The position numbers and the translations under genes are program-made. Shown here piece by piece: positions 1 through 9,419 of a stretch of DNA of 11,683 nt (position 1 is the first letter of the stretch; each line of letters starts with the position of its first letter). Location: contig JAEZYW010000109.1 in the NCBI GenBank assembly GCA_023418835.1, positions 1-11,683 of the forward strand, written 5' to 3'. The notes beneath the pieces were generated by a model that saw only the letters and a list, made by a program, of their open reading frames with translations, was not told the DNA's origin and made no database searches. The DNA comes from Bacillota bacterium. Lineage in GTDB: Bacteria > Bacillota > Clostridia > Tissierellales > Peptoniphilaceae.

Positions 1-119
1 GTCTGTCCTTCTGCAGGCTTTTCTGCTTGTTTTGTTTCTCCACCTTGATTACATGCAACAAATACACTAACTAACATCATAGCTACTAATAATAGTGCTA
101 TCTTTTTATTTCTAACCAT
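1..119 (-). CDS. Lipoprotein, N-terminal fragment (possible solute-binding protein)
   Basis: Only the first 39 codons are present; the gene runs off the left edge. The visible protein starts MVRNKKIALLLVAMM. It has a short basic n-region, a hydrophobic core (about residues 7-22) and a lipobox-like FVA-C, with the lipidated cysteine at residue 23. A hydrophilic Gly/Glu/Lys-rich linker follows, as is usual after the lipidated cysteine in surface lipoproteins. This is a type II signal peptide, so the mature protein should be anchored to the outer face of the membrane. Phe at the -3 lipobox position is less common than Leu but is tolerated. The start is fixed by a near-perfect Shine-Dalgarno seven bases upstream. 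The gene has its own promoter and a palindromic operator and is separated from eno by a terminator. ABC-transporter sugar-binding proteins often look like this, and the sugar-metabolism context fits, but the binding domain is outside the window, so substrate and family are unknown. Confidence 0.85.
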   Translation of the reverse strand, partial: MVRNKKIALLLVAMMLVSVFVACNQGGETKQAEKPAEGQ

Positions 120-126
120 TAGAAAT

Positions 127-135
127 ACCTCCTCA
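127..135 (-). promoter_or_regulatory. Ribosome binding site of the lipoprotein gene
   Basis: On the minus strand the sequence reads TGAGGAGGT, seven bases before the ATG at 119. It almost fully matches the anti-Shine-Dalgarno sequence and supports that start for the edge-truncated gene. Confidence 0.85.
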
Positions 136-146
136 ATATTGTGTAC

Positions 147-168
147 ATCGTGAAAACATTTTCACGAT
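147..168. promoter_or_regulatory. Operator-like palindrome at the lipoprotein transcription start
   Basis: Two 10-base arms (atcgtgaaaa and its exact complement, 147-156 and 159-168) flank a 2-base centre, CA. The core TGAAAACATTTTCA resembles LacI/CcpA-family operators (cre consensus TGWAANCGNTNNCA) except that the central G is A. It lies directly downstream of the predicted -10 box, so its first base is at about +1, where a bound repressor would block transcription. It could be a catabolite-response element or the site of a dedicated LacI-type sugar regulator. The symmetry is seen directly; the protein that binds it is inferred. Confidence 0.6.
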
Positions 169-175
169 TACGTAT

Positions 176-204
176 ATTATACCATTAACTCTTTCAAACT
201 TCAA
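176..204 (-). promoter_or_regulatory. SigA-type promoter for the lipoprotein gene
   Basis: On the minus strand there is a -35 box TTGAAG (199-204), a 17-base spacer, and a perfect -10 box TATAAT (176-181) preceded by TGG, which forms an extended -10. The predicted start is near 169, at the edge of the palindrome at 147-168. It gives about 50 bases of leader before the ATG and makes the lipoprotein gene independent of the glycolytic operon. Confidence 0.75.
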
Positions 205-223
205 TAATAATCCAATTGTTAAA

Positions 224-255
224 AATCCTCCAAAGTACTTATACTTTGGAGGATT
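224..255 (-). terminator. Rho-independent terminator after eno
   Basis: A perfect 14-bp stem (224-237 pairing with 242-255) with a 4-base loop begins six bases past the enolase stop codon. On the minus-strand transcript it ends in a run of five U that starts within the stem and continues past it. It contains a GGAGG/CCTCC core, giving a strong hairpin. The plus-strand side is also followed by a T-rich run, so it could work in both directions. It closes the glgD-to-eno gene run and insulates the lipoprotein promoter. Confidence 0.88.
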
Positions 256-261
256 GACTTT

Positions 262-3075
<2,814 letters not shown>

Positions 3076-3083
<8 letters not shown>

Positions 3084-3837
3084 TTACTTCCTCAAAACTA
3101 CAAATTCTTAAAAAATCTTCTACCTTTAAGCTGGCTCCCCCAACTAATGCTCCGTCGATATTGTCCTTAGCCATCAACTCGTCTATAGTTTCAGGTTTAA
3201 CAGAGCCACCATATTTAATTCTTACAGCTTCAGAAACTTCTTCGCCAAATTCTTTAGTTAAAAGGTTTCTAATATATGCGCACATTTCTTCAGCGTCGTC
3301 ACTACTTGCACTTTTCCCAGTTCCTATTGCCCAAATCGGCTCGTATGCAATGACTACTTTTTTCAAGTCTTCACTGGAGATTCCTTCTAGACAAGCGATA
3401 ATTTGGGTTTTTACTTTATCGAAGTGAGAGTTTTCCTCTCTTTCTTCTAAAGTCTCTCCAACACAAAGTATGGGTGCTATATCTACTTCTAAAAGTTTTT
3501 TAACTTTTTTATTGACTATTTCGTCAGACTCTCCAAAAATTTCTCTTCTTTCAGAGTGTCCAACTATTCCATAATCCACATCCAAGTCTTTTAACATTTC
3601 TGGAGAAGTTTCTCCTGTATATGCGCCTTTATCTTCAAAATATACATTTTGAGAACCCAATTTGATTTCTGATCCCTCAAGGGATTTTCCTACTGGGTAT
3701 AAAGAAGTAAAGGGAACACATATTGCAACTTCCCCTGGAGAATTTATCCCCGATTCTTTCAAACTATTTACAAATTCAACAGACTCTTTTGGAGTCATGT
3801 TCATTTTCCAATTTCCTGCAATTAATGTTTTTCTCAT
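3076..3837 (-). CDS. tpiA: Triose-phosphate isomerase
   Basis: This enzyme interconverts dihydroxyacetone phosphate and glyceraldehyde 3-phosphate. It is a 253-residue TIM barrel of standard length. Catalytic residues are K11 in AGNWKMN, H94 in GIVGHSERR, and E166 in [11 protein letters not shown], which leads into the flexible loop. The phosphate-binding C-terminal motifs KYGGSV and GALVGGASL are intact. Its ATG immediately follows the pgk stop codon (TAGATG, no spacer), with a GAGGA Shine-Dalgarno inside the end of pgk. It overlaps gpmI by 8 bases. Both arrangements indicate translational coupling within the glycolytic operon. Confidence 0.97.
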
Positions 3838-5025
3838 CTATCTATCCTCAATGCTATCAATTCCAGGTAGAACTTTTCCTTCAAGTAATTCTAAACTTGC
3901 TCCTCCACCTGTAGATACATGCGTAATTTTATCACTTAGTTCAGCTTTTTCTATGGCAGAAGCAGAATCTCCACCGCCAATGATTGTAATAGCATCTGAA
4001 TCTGCTAACATCTTAGCTATTTCAAATGTTCCCTTTGAAAATTTATCTATTTCAAAAACTCCAGCTGGTCCATTCCATACAACAGTTTTAGCTCCTTTTA
4101 GCGCTTCTTTTATAGCTTCTACTGTCTTAGGTCCTATATCCAATGCCATTTTGTCTTCTGGAACACTATCAACTGAAACGACTTCTGTTTCTGCATTTTC
4201 ATCTATTTCCTTAGCTATTACCTCGTCAAGTGGTAAAACTAAATCTACATTCTTCTCTTTAGCTTTTTCCATTAGCTCTTTTGCCAATTCAATTTTGTCA
4301 TCTTCTACTAAAGAAGTTCCCATTTCATAGCCTTTTGCTTTAGAAAAAGTATTTGCCATAGCTCCTACTATAATTATTTTATCTACTTTATCCAAAAGAT
4401 TTTCAATTACACCAATTTTATCGGATACTTTAGCTCCTCCTAAAATGGCAACAAAAGGTCTTTCAGGATCTTCAATGGCTTTACCCATAATAGAAATTTC
4501 TTTTTCTACTAAGAATCCAACGGCTGAAGGTAAATTAGAAGCTATACCAACATTGGAAGCGTGAGCTCTGTGAGAAGTTCCAAAAGCATCATTTACATAT
4601 AACTCTCCTAATTCTGAAAGTTCTTTTGAAAAAGTCTCATCATTTTTTTCTTCTCCAGATAAAAATCTAGTATTTTGCAATAATGCAATTTCTCCGTCTT
4701 TAAGATTCATTACAGTTTCTTTAACTTCTTCTGAAACTACTTTATCTTCGTCTAAAAACTTCACATCTGTATCTAAAAGTTCTTCCAATCTTTTAGCAAC
4801 AGGTTCTAGAGAAAATTCAGGTTTAGCTTCTCCTTTTGGTCTTCCAAGATGGGACATTAGTATTACTTTTGCACCTTGTTCAACTAAATACTTTATTGTA
4901 GGTAAAGATTCTACTATTCTTTTGTCGTCATTTATTACACCATCTTTGATTGGAACGTTGAAATCACATCTAACCAATACTCTTTTACCTGAATAATTAA
5001 AATCTTTTAAAGTTTTTTTCTCCAT
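3838..5025 (-). CDS. pgk: Phosphoglycerate kinase
   Basis: This enzyme transfers phosphate from 1,3-bisphosphoglycerate to ADP, a substrate-level ATP step in the cytoplasm. The 395-residue protein is full length. N-domain motifs are [30 protein letters not shown] and [15 protein letters not shown], which carry the basic patch that binds 3-phosphoglycerate. C-domain nucleotide-binding motifs are [31 protein letters not shown] and [15 protein letters not shown]. The ATG at 5025 has a strong GGGAGGA Shine-Dalgarno (5031-5037) five bases upstream. A hairpin lies between this gene and gap. It abuts tpiA directly. Confidence 0.97.
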   Translation of the reverse strand: MEKKTLKDFNYSGKRVLVRCDFNVPIKDGVINDDKRIVESLPTIKYLVEQGAKVILMSHLGRPKGEAKPEFSLEPVAKRLEELLDTDVKFLDEDKVVSEEVKETVMNLKDGEIALLQNTRFLSGEEKNDETFSKELSELGELYVNDAFGTSHRAHASNVGIASNLPSAVGFLVEKEISIMGKAIEDPERPFVAILGGAKVSDKIGVIENLLDKVDKIIIVGAMANTFSKAKGYEMGTSLVEDDKIELAKELMEKAKEKNVDLVLPLDEVIAKEIDENAETEVVSVDSVPEDKMALDIGPKTVEAIKEALKGAKTVVWNGPAGVFEIDKFSKGTFEIAKMLADSDAITIIGGGDSASAIEKAELSDKITHVSTGGGASLELLEGKVLPGIDSIEDR

Positions 5026-5030
5026 ATTAT

Positions 5031-5037
5031 TCCTCCC
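5031..5037 (-). promoter_or_regulatory. Ribosome binding site of pgk
   Basis: GGGAGGA on the minus strand, five bases before the pgk ATG and just after the intergenic hairpin. Translation of pgk can therefore initiate independently of gap. Confidence 0.75.
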
Positions 5038-5050
5038 AATAAAATTAAAT

Positions 5051-5082
5051 AAGCACTGGGAATCTAGAATCCCACAGTGCTT
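5051..5082 (-). terminator. Hairpin between gap and pgk (partial terminator or mRNA-stabilising/processing element)
   Basis: The outer arms AAGCAC/GTGCTT (5051-5056 with 5077-5082) enclose a second stem TGGGA/TCCCA (5057-5061 with 5070-5074), separated by a 2-base bulge, with a TCTAGA-containing loop. On the transcript it follows the gap stop codon by seven bases and is succeeded by an interrupted U-rich stretch before the pgk ribosome binding site. The weak U-tract argues for partial read-through or 3'-end protection of gap mRNA rather than full termination. The structure is visible in the sequence; its effect is inferred. Confidence 0.5.
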
Positions 5083-5089
5083 AAATTTG

Positions 5090-6097
5090 TTACATTTTTT
5101 CAGCTACATATTTTGTAAGGTCTAGAACTCTTTGTGAATATCCCCACTCGTTGTCATACCAAGATACTAATTTTACCATTTTGTCTTTAACCAAAGTTAA
5201 ATTAGCATCGAAGATTGAAGAATTATTTTCTCCGATTATATCAGATGAAACAATTGGCTCTTCAGTATATTTCAAAATACCTTTTAGTTCATTTTCTGAT
5301 GCTTTTTTGAATGCTGCGTTAATTTCTTCTACTGTAGCTTCTTTTGAAAGTTCAAAAGTAACGTCTACTAGTGAACCTGTTATTACAGGTACTCTAACAG
5401 CATATCCAGTAAGTTTTCCTTTAACTTCTGGTAAAACTTCAGCAACTGCTTTAGCAGCTCCAGTTGTAGTTGGTATAATGTTTATTGCTGCAGCTCTTGC
5501 TCTTCTCAAATCTTTATGTTTATTATCCATAATGTTTTGGTCATTTGTATAAGCATGGATAGTAGTCATAAGTCCTCTTTCTACACCAAAGTTTTCTAGA
5601 ACTACTTTTGTTACAGGTGCTAGACAGTTTGTTGTACAAGAAGCATTTGAAATTACGTTATCTGTTTCTGGATTGTAATCTTCTTCGTTAACACCCATTA
5701 CTATTGTTTTGTCTACGCCTTTACCAGGTGCAGTTAAAATTACTTTTTTAGCTCCTGCTTTGATGTGTTTTTCAAGTCCTTCTTTATCTCTAAAAGCTCC
5801 TGTTGAATCAATTACCACTTCTACACCTAGGTCAGTCCATGGAATTTCTTCTGGATTTCTGTGATTAGTGAATTTGATTTTTTCTCCATTGATTACTAGT
5901 CCTTCTTCGTATGGCTCAACAGTTCCTTCAAATTTTCCATAAGCTGAGTCATATTTGAAAAGATGAGAGAAAGTCTCCATATCCCCAGTTGCGTTTATTG
6001 CAACAATTTCAAATCCTTCAAAACCACATTCGTAGTAACCTCTAACTACGTCTCTTCCTATTCTACCAAATCCATTTACTCCTACTTTAATAGACAT
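5090..6097 (-). CDS. gap: Glyceraldehyde-3-phosphate dehydrogenase, type I
   Basis: This enzyme oxidises and phosphorylates glyceraldehyde 3-phosphate to 1,3-bisphosphoglycerate. The 335-residue protein is full length. It has the Rossmann motif VGVNGFGRIGR (5-15), the catalytic cysteine C154 in NASCTTNCLAP, H181, HKDLRRARAA, IIPTTTGAAK, and the C-terminal SWYDNEWGYS. The start is set at the ATG at 6097 because a GGAGGAG ribosome binding site sits seven bases upstream. An in-frame TTG two codons earlier (6103) is too close to that site. Coenzyme determinants are unusual: the Asp that normally rejects NADP (Asp32 in Bacillus stearothermophilus numbering) is Ala36, and the usual Leu-Pro (187-188) is Asn192-Lys193. 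Relaxed or NADP-type specificity is possible but unproven. It is the first glycolytic gene after rpoN. Confidence 0.97.
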   Translation of the reverse strand: MSIKVGVNGFGRIGRDVVRGYYECGFEGFEIVAINATGDMETFSHLFKYDSAYGKFEGTVEPYEEGLVINGEKIKFTNHRNPEEIPWTDLGVEVVIDSTGAFRDKEGLEKHIKAGAKKVILTAPGKGVDKTIVMGVNEEDYNPETDNVISNASCTTNCLAPVTKVVLENFGVERGLMTTIHAYTNDQNIMDNKHKDLRRARAAAINIIPTTTGAAKAVAEVLPEVKGKLTGYAVRVPVITGSLVDVTFELSKEATVEEINAAFKKASENELKGILKYTEEPIVSSDIIGENNSSIFDANLTLVKDKMVKLVSWYDNEWGYSQRVLDLTKYVAEKM

Positions 6098-6104
6098 AAT
6101 CAAT

Positions 6105-6111
6105 CTCCTCC
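6105..6111 (-). promoter_or_regulatory. Ribosome binding site deciding the gap start
   Basis: GGAGGAG on the minus strand, seven bases from the ATG at 6097 but only one base from the alternative in-frame TTG at 6103. The ATG is therefore the real start, giving MSIKVGVNG as the N-terminus. Confidence 0.85.
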
Positions 6112-6128
6112 ATAAATATTGTCATTTT

Positions 6129-6157
6129 ATTATCTACCCAATATTTTAAACTTTAAA
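6129..6157 (-). promoter_or_regulatory. Weak candidate promoter for the gap operon
   Basis: On the minus strand TTTAAA (6152-6157) and GATAAT (6129-6134) are separated by 17 bases in the 68-base gap between rpoN and gap. The match is modest and the region is very AT-rich, so it may be a chance occurrence. The biological argument is that lower glycolytic genes usually need higher expression than a sigma-54 gene, so a promoter here would be expected. Confidence 0.35.
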
Positions 6158-6162
6158 ATATT
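6140..6162. repeat. Perfect AT-only inverted repeat upstream of gap
   Basis: Two 11-base arms (aatattttaaa and its complement, 6140-6150 and 6152-6162) flank a single base. The repeat begins three bases past the rpoN stop codon and overlaps the candidate -35 box. It has no GC pairs and no following U-run on the minus strand, so it is a poor terminator. It could be a regulator-binding site for gap or simply an AT-rich coincidence. Confidence 0.45.
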
Positions 6163-6165
6163 ATA

Positions 6166-7482
6166 TTAATATCTTTTCCTTTTACTTGAACTCATTATAC
6201 CCATGGAATCACGATATTTAGCAACTGTTCTTCTAGAAATTTTATATCCCAAATCGTTTAGCTTATGGGTTATATCTTGATCGGATACGGGCTTAGCTTT
6301 ATCTTCAGTCTCTATTGTAGTTCTAATAAATAGTTTTATTTCTTCTACAGAAACTTCTCCCTTGTCGGTCTCGATTCCACCCTTGAAAAAATCTTTTAGT
6401 TCGACTACTTTATTTGGGGTCTGTATATATTTTCCGTTAACAGTTCTAGAAACAGTGGACTCGTGAACGTCAATTTCTTTGGCAACTTCTTTCATTGTCA
6501 TAGGATTTAAGTGACCCTTATTTAATAAGAAGTCCTTTTGTCTTTCACAAATCACAGTTGCCACGTTCATAATTGTCTCTCTTCTTTGTTCTATGCTTTT
6601 TATTATCCAATTAGTGCTTCTAAACTTTTCTCTAAGAAATGCTTTTGCATTAATTTCAATATCGTCTTTTAATAATTCTGCATAAAATTTATTTTGCCTA
6701 ACCCTTGGCATCGCATCTTCATTGAAGGACAAAATTAGTCTTTCTCCTTCTATTTCAAGGATTAAGTCTGGAATTATAAATTTAACTGGATTGTCTGTAA
6801 AATTCATAAACTGTCCGGGTCTGGGATCTAATTGCCTTATTTTGTCGAAACTCTCTTGAATTTCTTTATTGGTTTTATTATATTTATTAGCTAAGAGTTC
6901 CACTCTGTTTTCTGCTAAATCTACTAAATCCTCTCTAATTATGGATAAAGTTGTTTCATCAAATCCCTTTTCTTTTCCTTGTCTCAGTAAACATTCTGAA
7001 AGATTTGTAGAACATATCCCTGTGGGATAAAAAGTTTGTAAAATCCTAAGAACTTTTTCTACTTTAGAAAAGGAAAATCCGTATTCATTTGAAAACTCAT
7101 AGAGATCTCCTTCAATATAACCGTTTTCATCCATGAGTCCTAATAAATATTCCCCAATAACCCTCTCTTCATCCTCTAAATTGACAGATATCAATTGTTC
7201 GTATACATAGTCATATAGAGTTTCTCCACTTGAGACAAATTTTTCGAAAGTGTTTTCTTCTTCAGAGTCATCTTTACTTTGGTAATTATTAGAAGAACCC
7301 CCTGAGTAAAAGTCGTATTCATAATTGTCAACTTCCACTTCTATCGTAGGATTCTCTTCAGATTCCTTCGTCAAAAAATCTATTAATTCAAAGTGATTAT
7401 ACTGCAAAATCTCTATAGACTGACGTAACTCCATTGTCATAGCCAGTTTTTGAGTTTGTTGTAAAGATATATCCAGTCTCAT
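6166..7482 (-). CDS. rpoN: RNA polymerase sigma-54 factor
   Basis: This is the alternative sigma factor that recognises -24/-12 promoters and depends on AAA+ activators. The 438-residue protein is intact. Region I (about 1-50) is Gln/Leu-rich (LQQTQKLAMTMELRQSIEILQY). A short acidic, low-complexity region II spans about 51-80. The core-binding domain includes LDPRPGQ (218-224). The DNA-binding domain has a helix-turn-helix at about 329-351 (MKEVAKEIDVHESTVSRTVNG) and an RpoN box SRRTVAKYR (416-424). The ATG lies nine bases after the pullulanase stop codon, and a GAAGTGATG ribosome binding site spans that stop. It is also called sigL in Bacillus and Listeria. In Listeria sigL sits beside cggR-gap; here it directly precedes gap. 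No activator gene is in the window. Confidence 0.96.
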   Translation of the reverse strand: MRLDISLQQTQKLAMTMELRQSIEILQYNHFELIDFLTKESEENPTIEVEVDNYEYDFYSGGSSNNYQSKDDSEEENTFEKFVSSGETLYDYVYEQLISVNLEDEERVIGEYLLGLMDENGYIEGDLYEFSNEYGFSFSKVEKVLRILQTFYPTGICSTNLSECLLRQGKEKGFDETTLSIIREDLVDLAENRVELLANKYNKTNKEIQESFDKIRQLDPRPGQFMNFTDNPVKFIIPDLILEIEGERLILSFNEDAMPRVRQNKFYAELLKDDIEINAKAFLREKFRSTNWIIKSIEQRRETIMNVATVICERQKDFLLNKGHLNPMTMKEVAKEIDVHESTVSRTVNGKYIQTPNKVVELKDFFKGGIETDKGEVSVEEIKLFIRTTIETEDKAKPVSDQDITHKLNDLGYKISRRTVAKYRDSMGIMSSSKRKRY

Positions 7483-7491
7483 AGCATCACA

Positions 7492-8550
7492 TCACTTCTT
7501 TGTTCTTATATAATATACTTCTGTACTTAGCTTTCCAACTACGACGTCAAAAATATTAACCTCCCTATCATCATTTGTAAACCCGTCTTTATCAAATATC
7601 TTGTTTACTACAATGTTATCTAAGTCTACTTCTGTTCTGTAATTTTTGCTAAGTGATCTCAATGCATTTTCTGGATCTACTTTTACATCTTTGATAGATG
7701 CATTATGATAAATAACATATGCCTCTTCATCATGGACTATAATATATCCAAGTATTGGATTAGATTTTAAATCCAAAAAAAATAAATTATTTCTTATATC
7801 TATTTTATCATATTTTGCAAAAGAGTTAATTCTTTTTCGCAAATAAATTAAATCTATGAAATATTTAGTAAACTTTTTGTTCTTTTGTTTTAACGACCAA
7901 TCTATAGCATTTAAGCTGGCTGGACCATTGTATGTGTTAGATATTCCATTTTTACTTCTCAAAAATTCGTTACCTTCATGAATAAAAGGTATTCCAAAGG
8001 AAGTAAATAAAATGCTATTTGCCAATTTATTCACATCCTCTTTCATGGAAGCATCTGCTCCCCTTAAAGCTAAAGAAATTTTATCAGTTAATATTAAATC
8101 GTCATGTGAATTGGCGTAGTTAATGGACTCTGTAGGTTCATATGCAAATCCGTGATGTAGGGAGTCAAAATCTATTGAACCTGCTATTCCTGTTTCAACA
8201 CAAATCTTTTTGTTAAAATCCCCCATAACAAAACCCAAACCTCTGCCGTTGTTATCTCCCTTTAAACAATCTCTAAAAATGTCGTTAAAGCAAGCGTAGC
8301 CCTTGTTTTGCTGAGATCCTTTAACTACCATTTTTCTATCATCTAAAGTCGTATAGCCACCAGTCCAAGGTTCTCCATAAATTAAAACGTCTTCGTCAAT
8401 TTTTTTGGCTAAATTTACAACAGCCTCCATAGTGTCAATATCGATTAATCCCATTAAGTCAAATCTAAATCCGTCAACCTTATACTCTTCCATCCAGTAT
8501 TTAATGGAATCTAGAATAAACTTCCTATACATAGGTCTTTGGGTATCCAT
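7492..8550 (-). CDS. Pullulanase, C-terminal catalytic fragment
   Basis: This is the downstream reading frame of the broken pullulanase, 352 residues if begun at the ATG at 8550. It contains GFRFDLMG (nucleophile), IYGEPW (acid/base) and ANSHDD (transition-state Asp), followed by the rest of the barrel and a C-terminal beta domain. It lacks the N-terminal half of the barrel, so it cannot fold as an active GH13 enzyme alone. The ATG is an internal codon of the ancestral gene, corresponding to residue 291 of the restored protein. I see no convincing ribosome binding site, so separate translation is doubtful. Confidence 0.6.
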   Translation of the reverse strand: MDTQRPMYRKFILDSIKYWMEEYKVDGFRFDLMGLIDIDTMEAVVNLAKKIDEDVLIYGEPWTGGYTTLDDRKMVVKGSQQNKGYACFNDIFRDCLKGDNNGRGLGFVMGDFNKKICVETGIAGSIDFDSLHHGFAYEPTESINYANSHDDLILTDKISLALRGADASMKEDVNKLANSILFTSFGIPFIHEGNEFLRSKNGISNTYNGPASLNAIDWSLKQKNKKFTKYFIDLIYLRKRINSFAKYDKIDIRNNLFFLDLKSNPILGYIIVHDEEAYVIYHNASIKDVKVDPENALRSLSKNYRTEVDLDNIVVNKIFDKDGFTNDDREVNIFDVVVGKLSTEVYYIRTKK

Positions 8551-9419
8551 TTCAGTCCTACCCCCGCACCGTTGGAAGGAGTTCCATCATAACGATATCT
8601 CAAATAATATCCAGGATACAATGTTTCAAAGTTAGATCTTTTTCCCCTATAGACGTGATTATAAACTACGTCTAAAACCACTTTTATGCCCGCTTCATGC
8701 AATTTCATTATCATAGTTTTAAGCTCAATAATTCTATTTTTAGGACATAGTGGATCTGTGGAATACGATCCTTCTGGCACGTTATAAAGTTCTGGGTCGT
8801 ATCCCCAATTGTAATTTTCGTCTATAAAAAAGTTTTCTTCTCGCTCATCTACGGTGATGTAATCGTAAATTGGCATAAGGTGAACGTGGGTAACTCCTAG
8901 TTCAACTAGATGATCTATTCCAGTGGAACAATCTCCAAATTTAGTTCCAGACTCTACAACTCCTAAAAACTTTCCTCTATTTTTAACATTAGAGGTTTTA
9001 GAAAATGTAAAATCCTTGATATGCATCTCATAGATTATTGCTTCAGAATTCTTTATTTTAGGTCGATAATGATTTTCCCAACCCTCAGGATTAGTTTCAT
9101 TTAAATCAATAATAGCACTTTTATTTGAATTGACAGAAGCTGAAACTGAATAAGGATCTGTCACTTCTGAATTTGTATCTGTAATATAAGTGTAAAACTT
9201 TCCCTTTAAATCCTTAAAAATGGTTATTTCAAAAATACCATTTCTATTTTTTTCCATGGGATAATCTTTTCCTACAATATCTTCTGCTTTTTCGTAAATT
9301 CTTAGCTTTAAATTTTTATTTGGCGGACTAAAAACTCTAAAAGTCGAAGACTCCTTTGAGTAAGTCAGTCCCATTTCCACATCTGAGTAAAGCTTACGTG
9401 GCTTTCTAATTAATTCCAT
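8511..9419 (-). CDS. Pullulanase, N-terminal fragment
   Basis: This is the upstream reading frame of the broken pullulanase. Residues 1-288 are authentic family sequence: a CBM48-like domain, GVTHVHLMPIYDY, YNWGYDP and VVLDVVYNH. The last 14 residues, after GAGVG, are out-of-frame sequence ending at a stop at 8511-8513. The start ATG at 9419 abuts the glgA stop codon (TAGATG). The upstream ribosome binding site is weak, so translation probably depends on coupling to glgA. The fragment lacks the catalytic Asp and Glu. Confidence 0.65.
   Translation of the reverse strand: MELIRKPRKLYSDVEMGLTYSKESSTFRVFSPPNKNLKLRIYEKAEDIVGKDYPMEKNRNGIFEITIFKDLKGKFYTYITDTNSEVTDPYSVSASVNSNKSAIIDLNETNPEGWENHYRPKIKNSEAIIYEMHIKDFTFSKTSNVKNRGKFLGVVESGTKFGDCSTGIDHLVELGVTHVHLMPIYDYITVDEREENFFIDENYNWGYDPELYNVPEGSYSTDPLCPKNRIIELKTMIMKLHEAGIKVVLDVVYNHVYRGKRSNFETLYPGYYLRYRYDGTPSNGAGVGLKWIPKDLCIGSLF

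Larger units (their letters stand above)
7492..9419 (-). pseudogene. pulA: Type I pullulanase / glycogen debranching enzyme, frameshifted
   Basis: This GH13 enzyme hydrolyses alpha-1,6 branches of pullulan, glycogen or limit dextrins. Two overlapping reading frames carry one enzyme. The ATG-to-stop span is 1928 bases, one short of a multiple of three, and adding a base at about 8556-8558 yields 642 residues. In order: a CBM48-like N-terminal domain (about 15-110), the pullulanase signature YNWGYDP (203-209), region I DVVYNH (250-255), then the break. After it come region II GFRFDLMG with nucleophile D321, region III IYGEPW with acid/base E350, and region IV ANSHDD with D440 (restored numbering). 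There is no signal peptide, so it would act in the cytoplasm. Its ATG directly follows the glgA stop codon. It may be a real null mutation, a sequencing error, or recoding. Apart from the break, the conserved motifs are intact, suggesting a recent or artefactual event. Confidence 0.85.

Noticed and set aside
3662..4330. 222-codon open frame on the plus strand across tpiA and pgk
   Set aside because: It is antisense to two well-conserved enzymes, has Ser/Phe/Ile-rich composition typical of a shadow frame, lacks a ribosome binding site and shows no recognisable domain. The other plus-strand frames were dismissed on the same grounds.
6098..6103. Upstream in-frame TTG as the gap start (MIMSIK...)
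   Set aside because: It lies one base from the Shine-Dalgarno sequence, too close for initiation. The ATG at 6097 has a seven-base spacing and gives the normal GAPDH N-terminus.
6140..6162. Terminator of rpoN
   Set aside because: The stem is entirely A-T, with at most a minimal loop and no U-tract after it on the minus strand, so it would not form a stable intrinsic terminator.
8541..8570. Programmed ribosomal frameshift signal in the pullulanase
   Set aside because: I see no classical slippery heptamer and no obvious downstream pseudoknot or internal Shine-Dalgarno at the junction. A simple indel or sequencing error explains it better, though recoding is not formally excluded.
8775..8791. 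TGGCACG, resembling the -24 half of a sigma-54 promoter, on the plus strand
   Set aside because: There is no GC dinucleotide at the -12 spacing, it lies inside the pullulanase coding region, and no plus-strand gene follows. It is a chance match.
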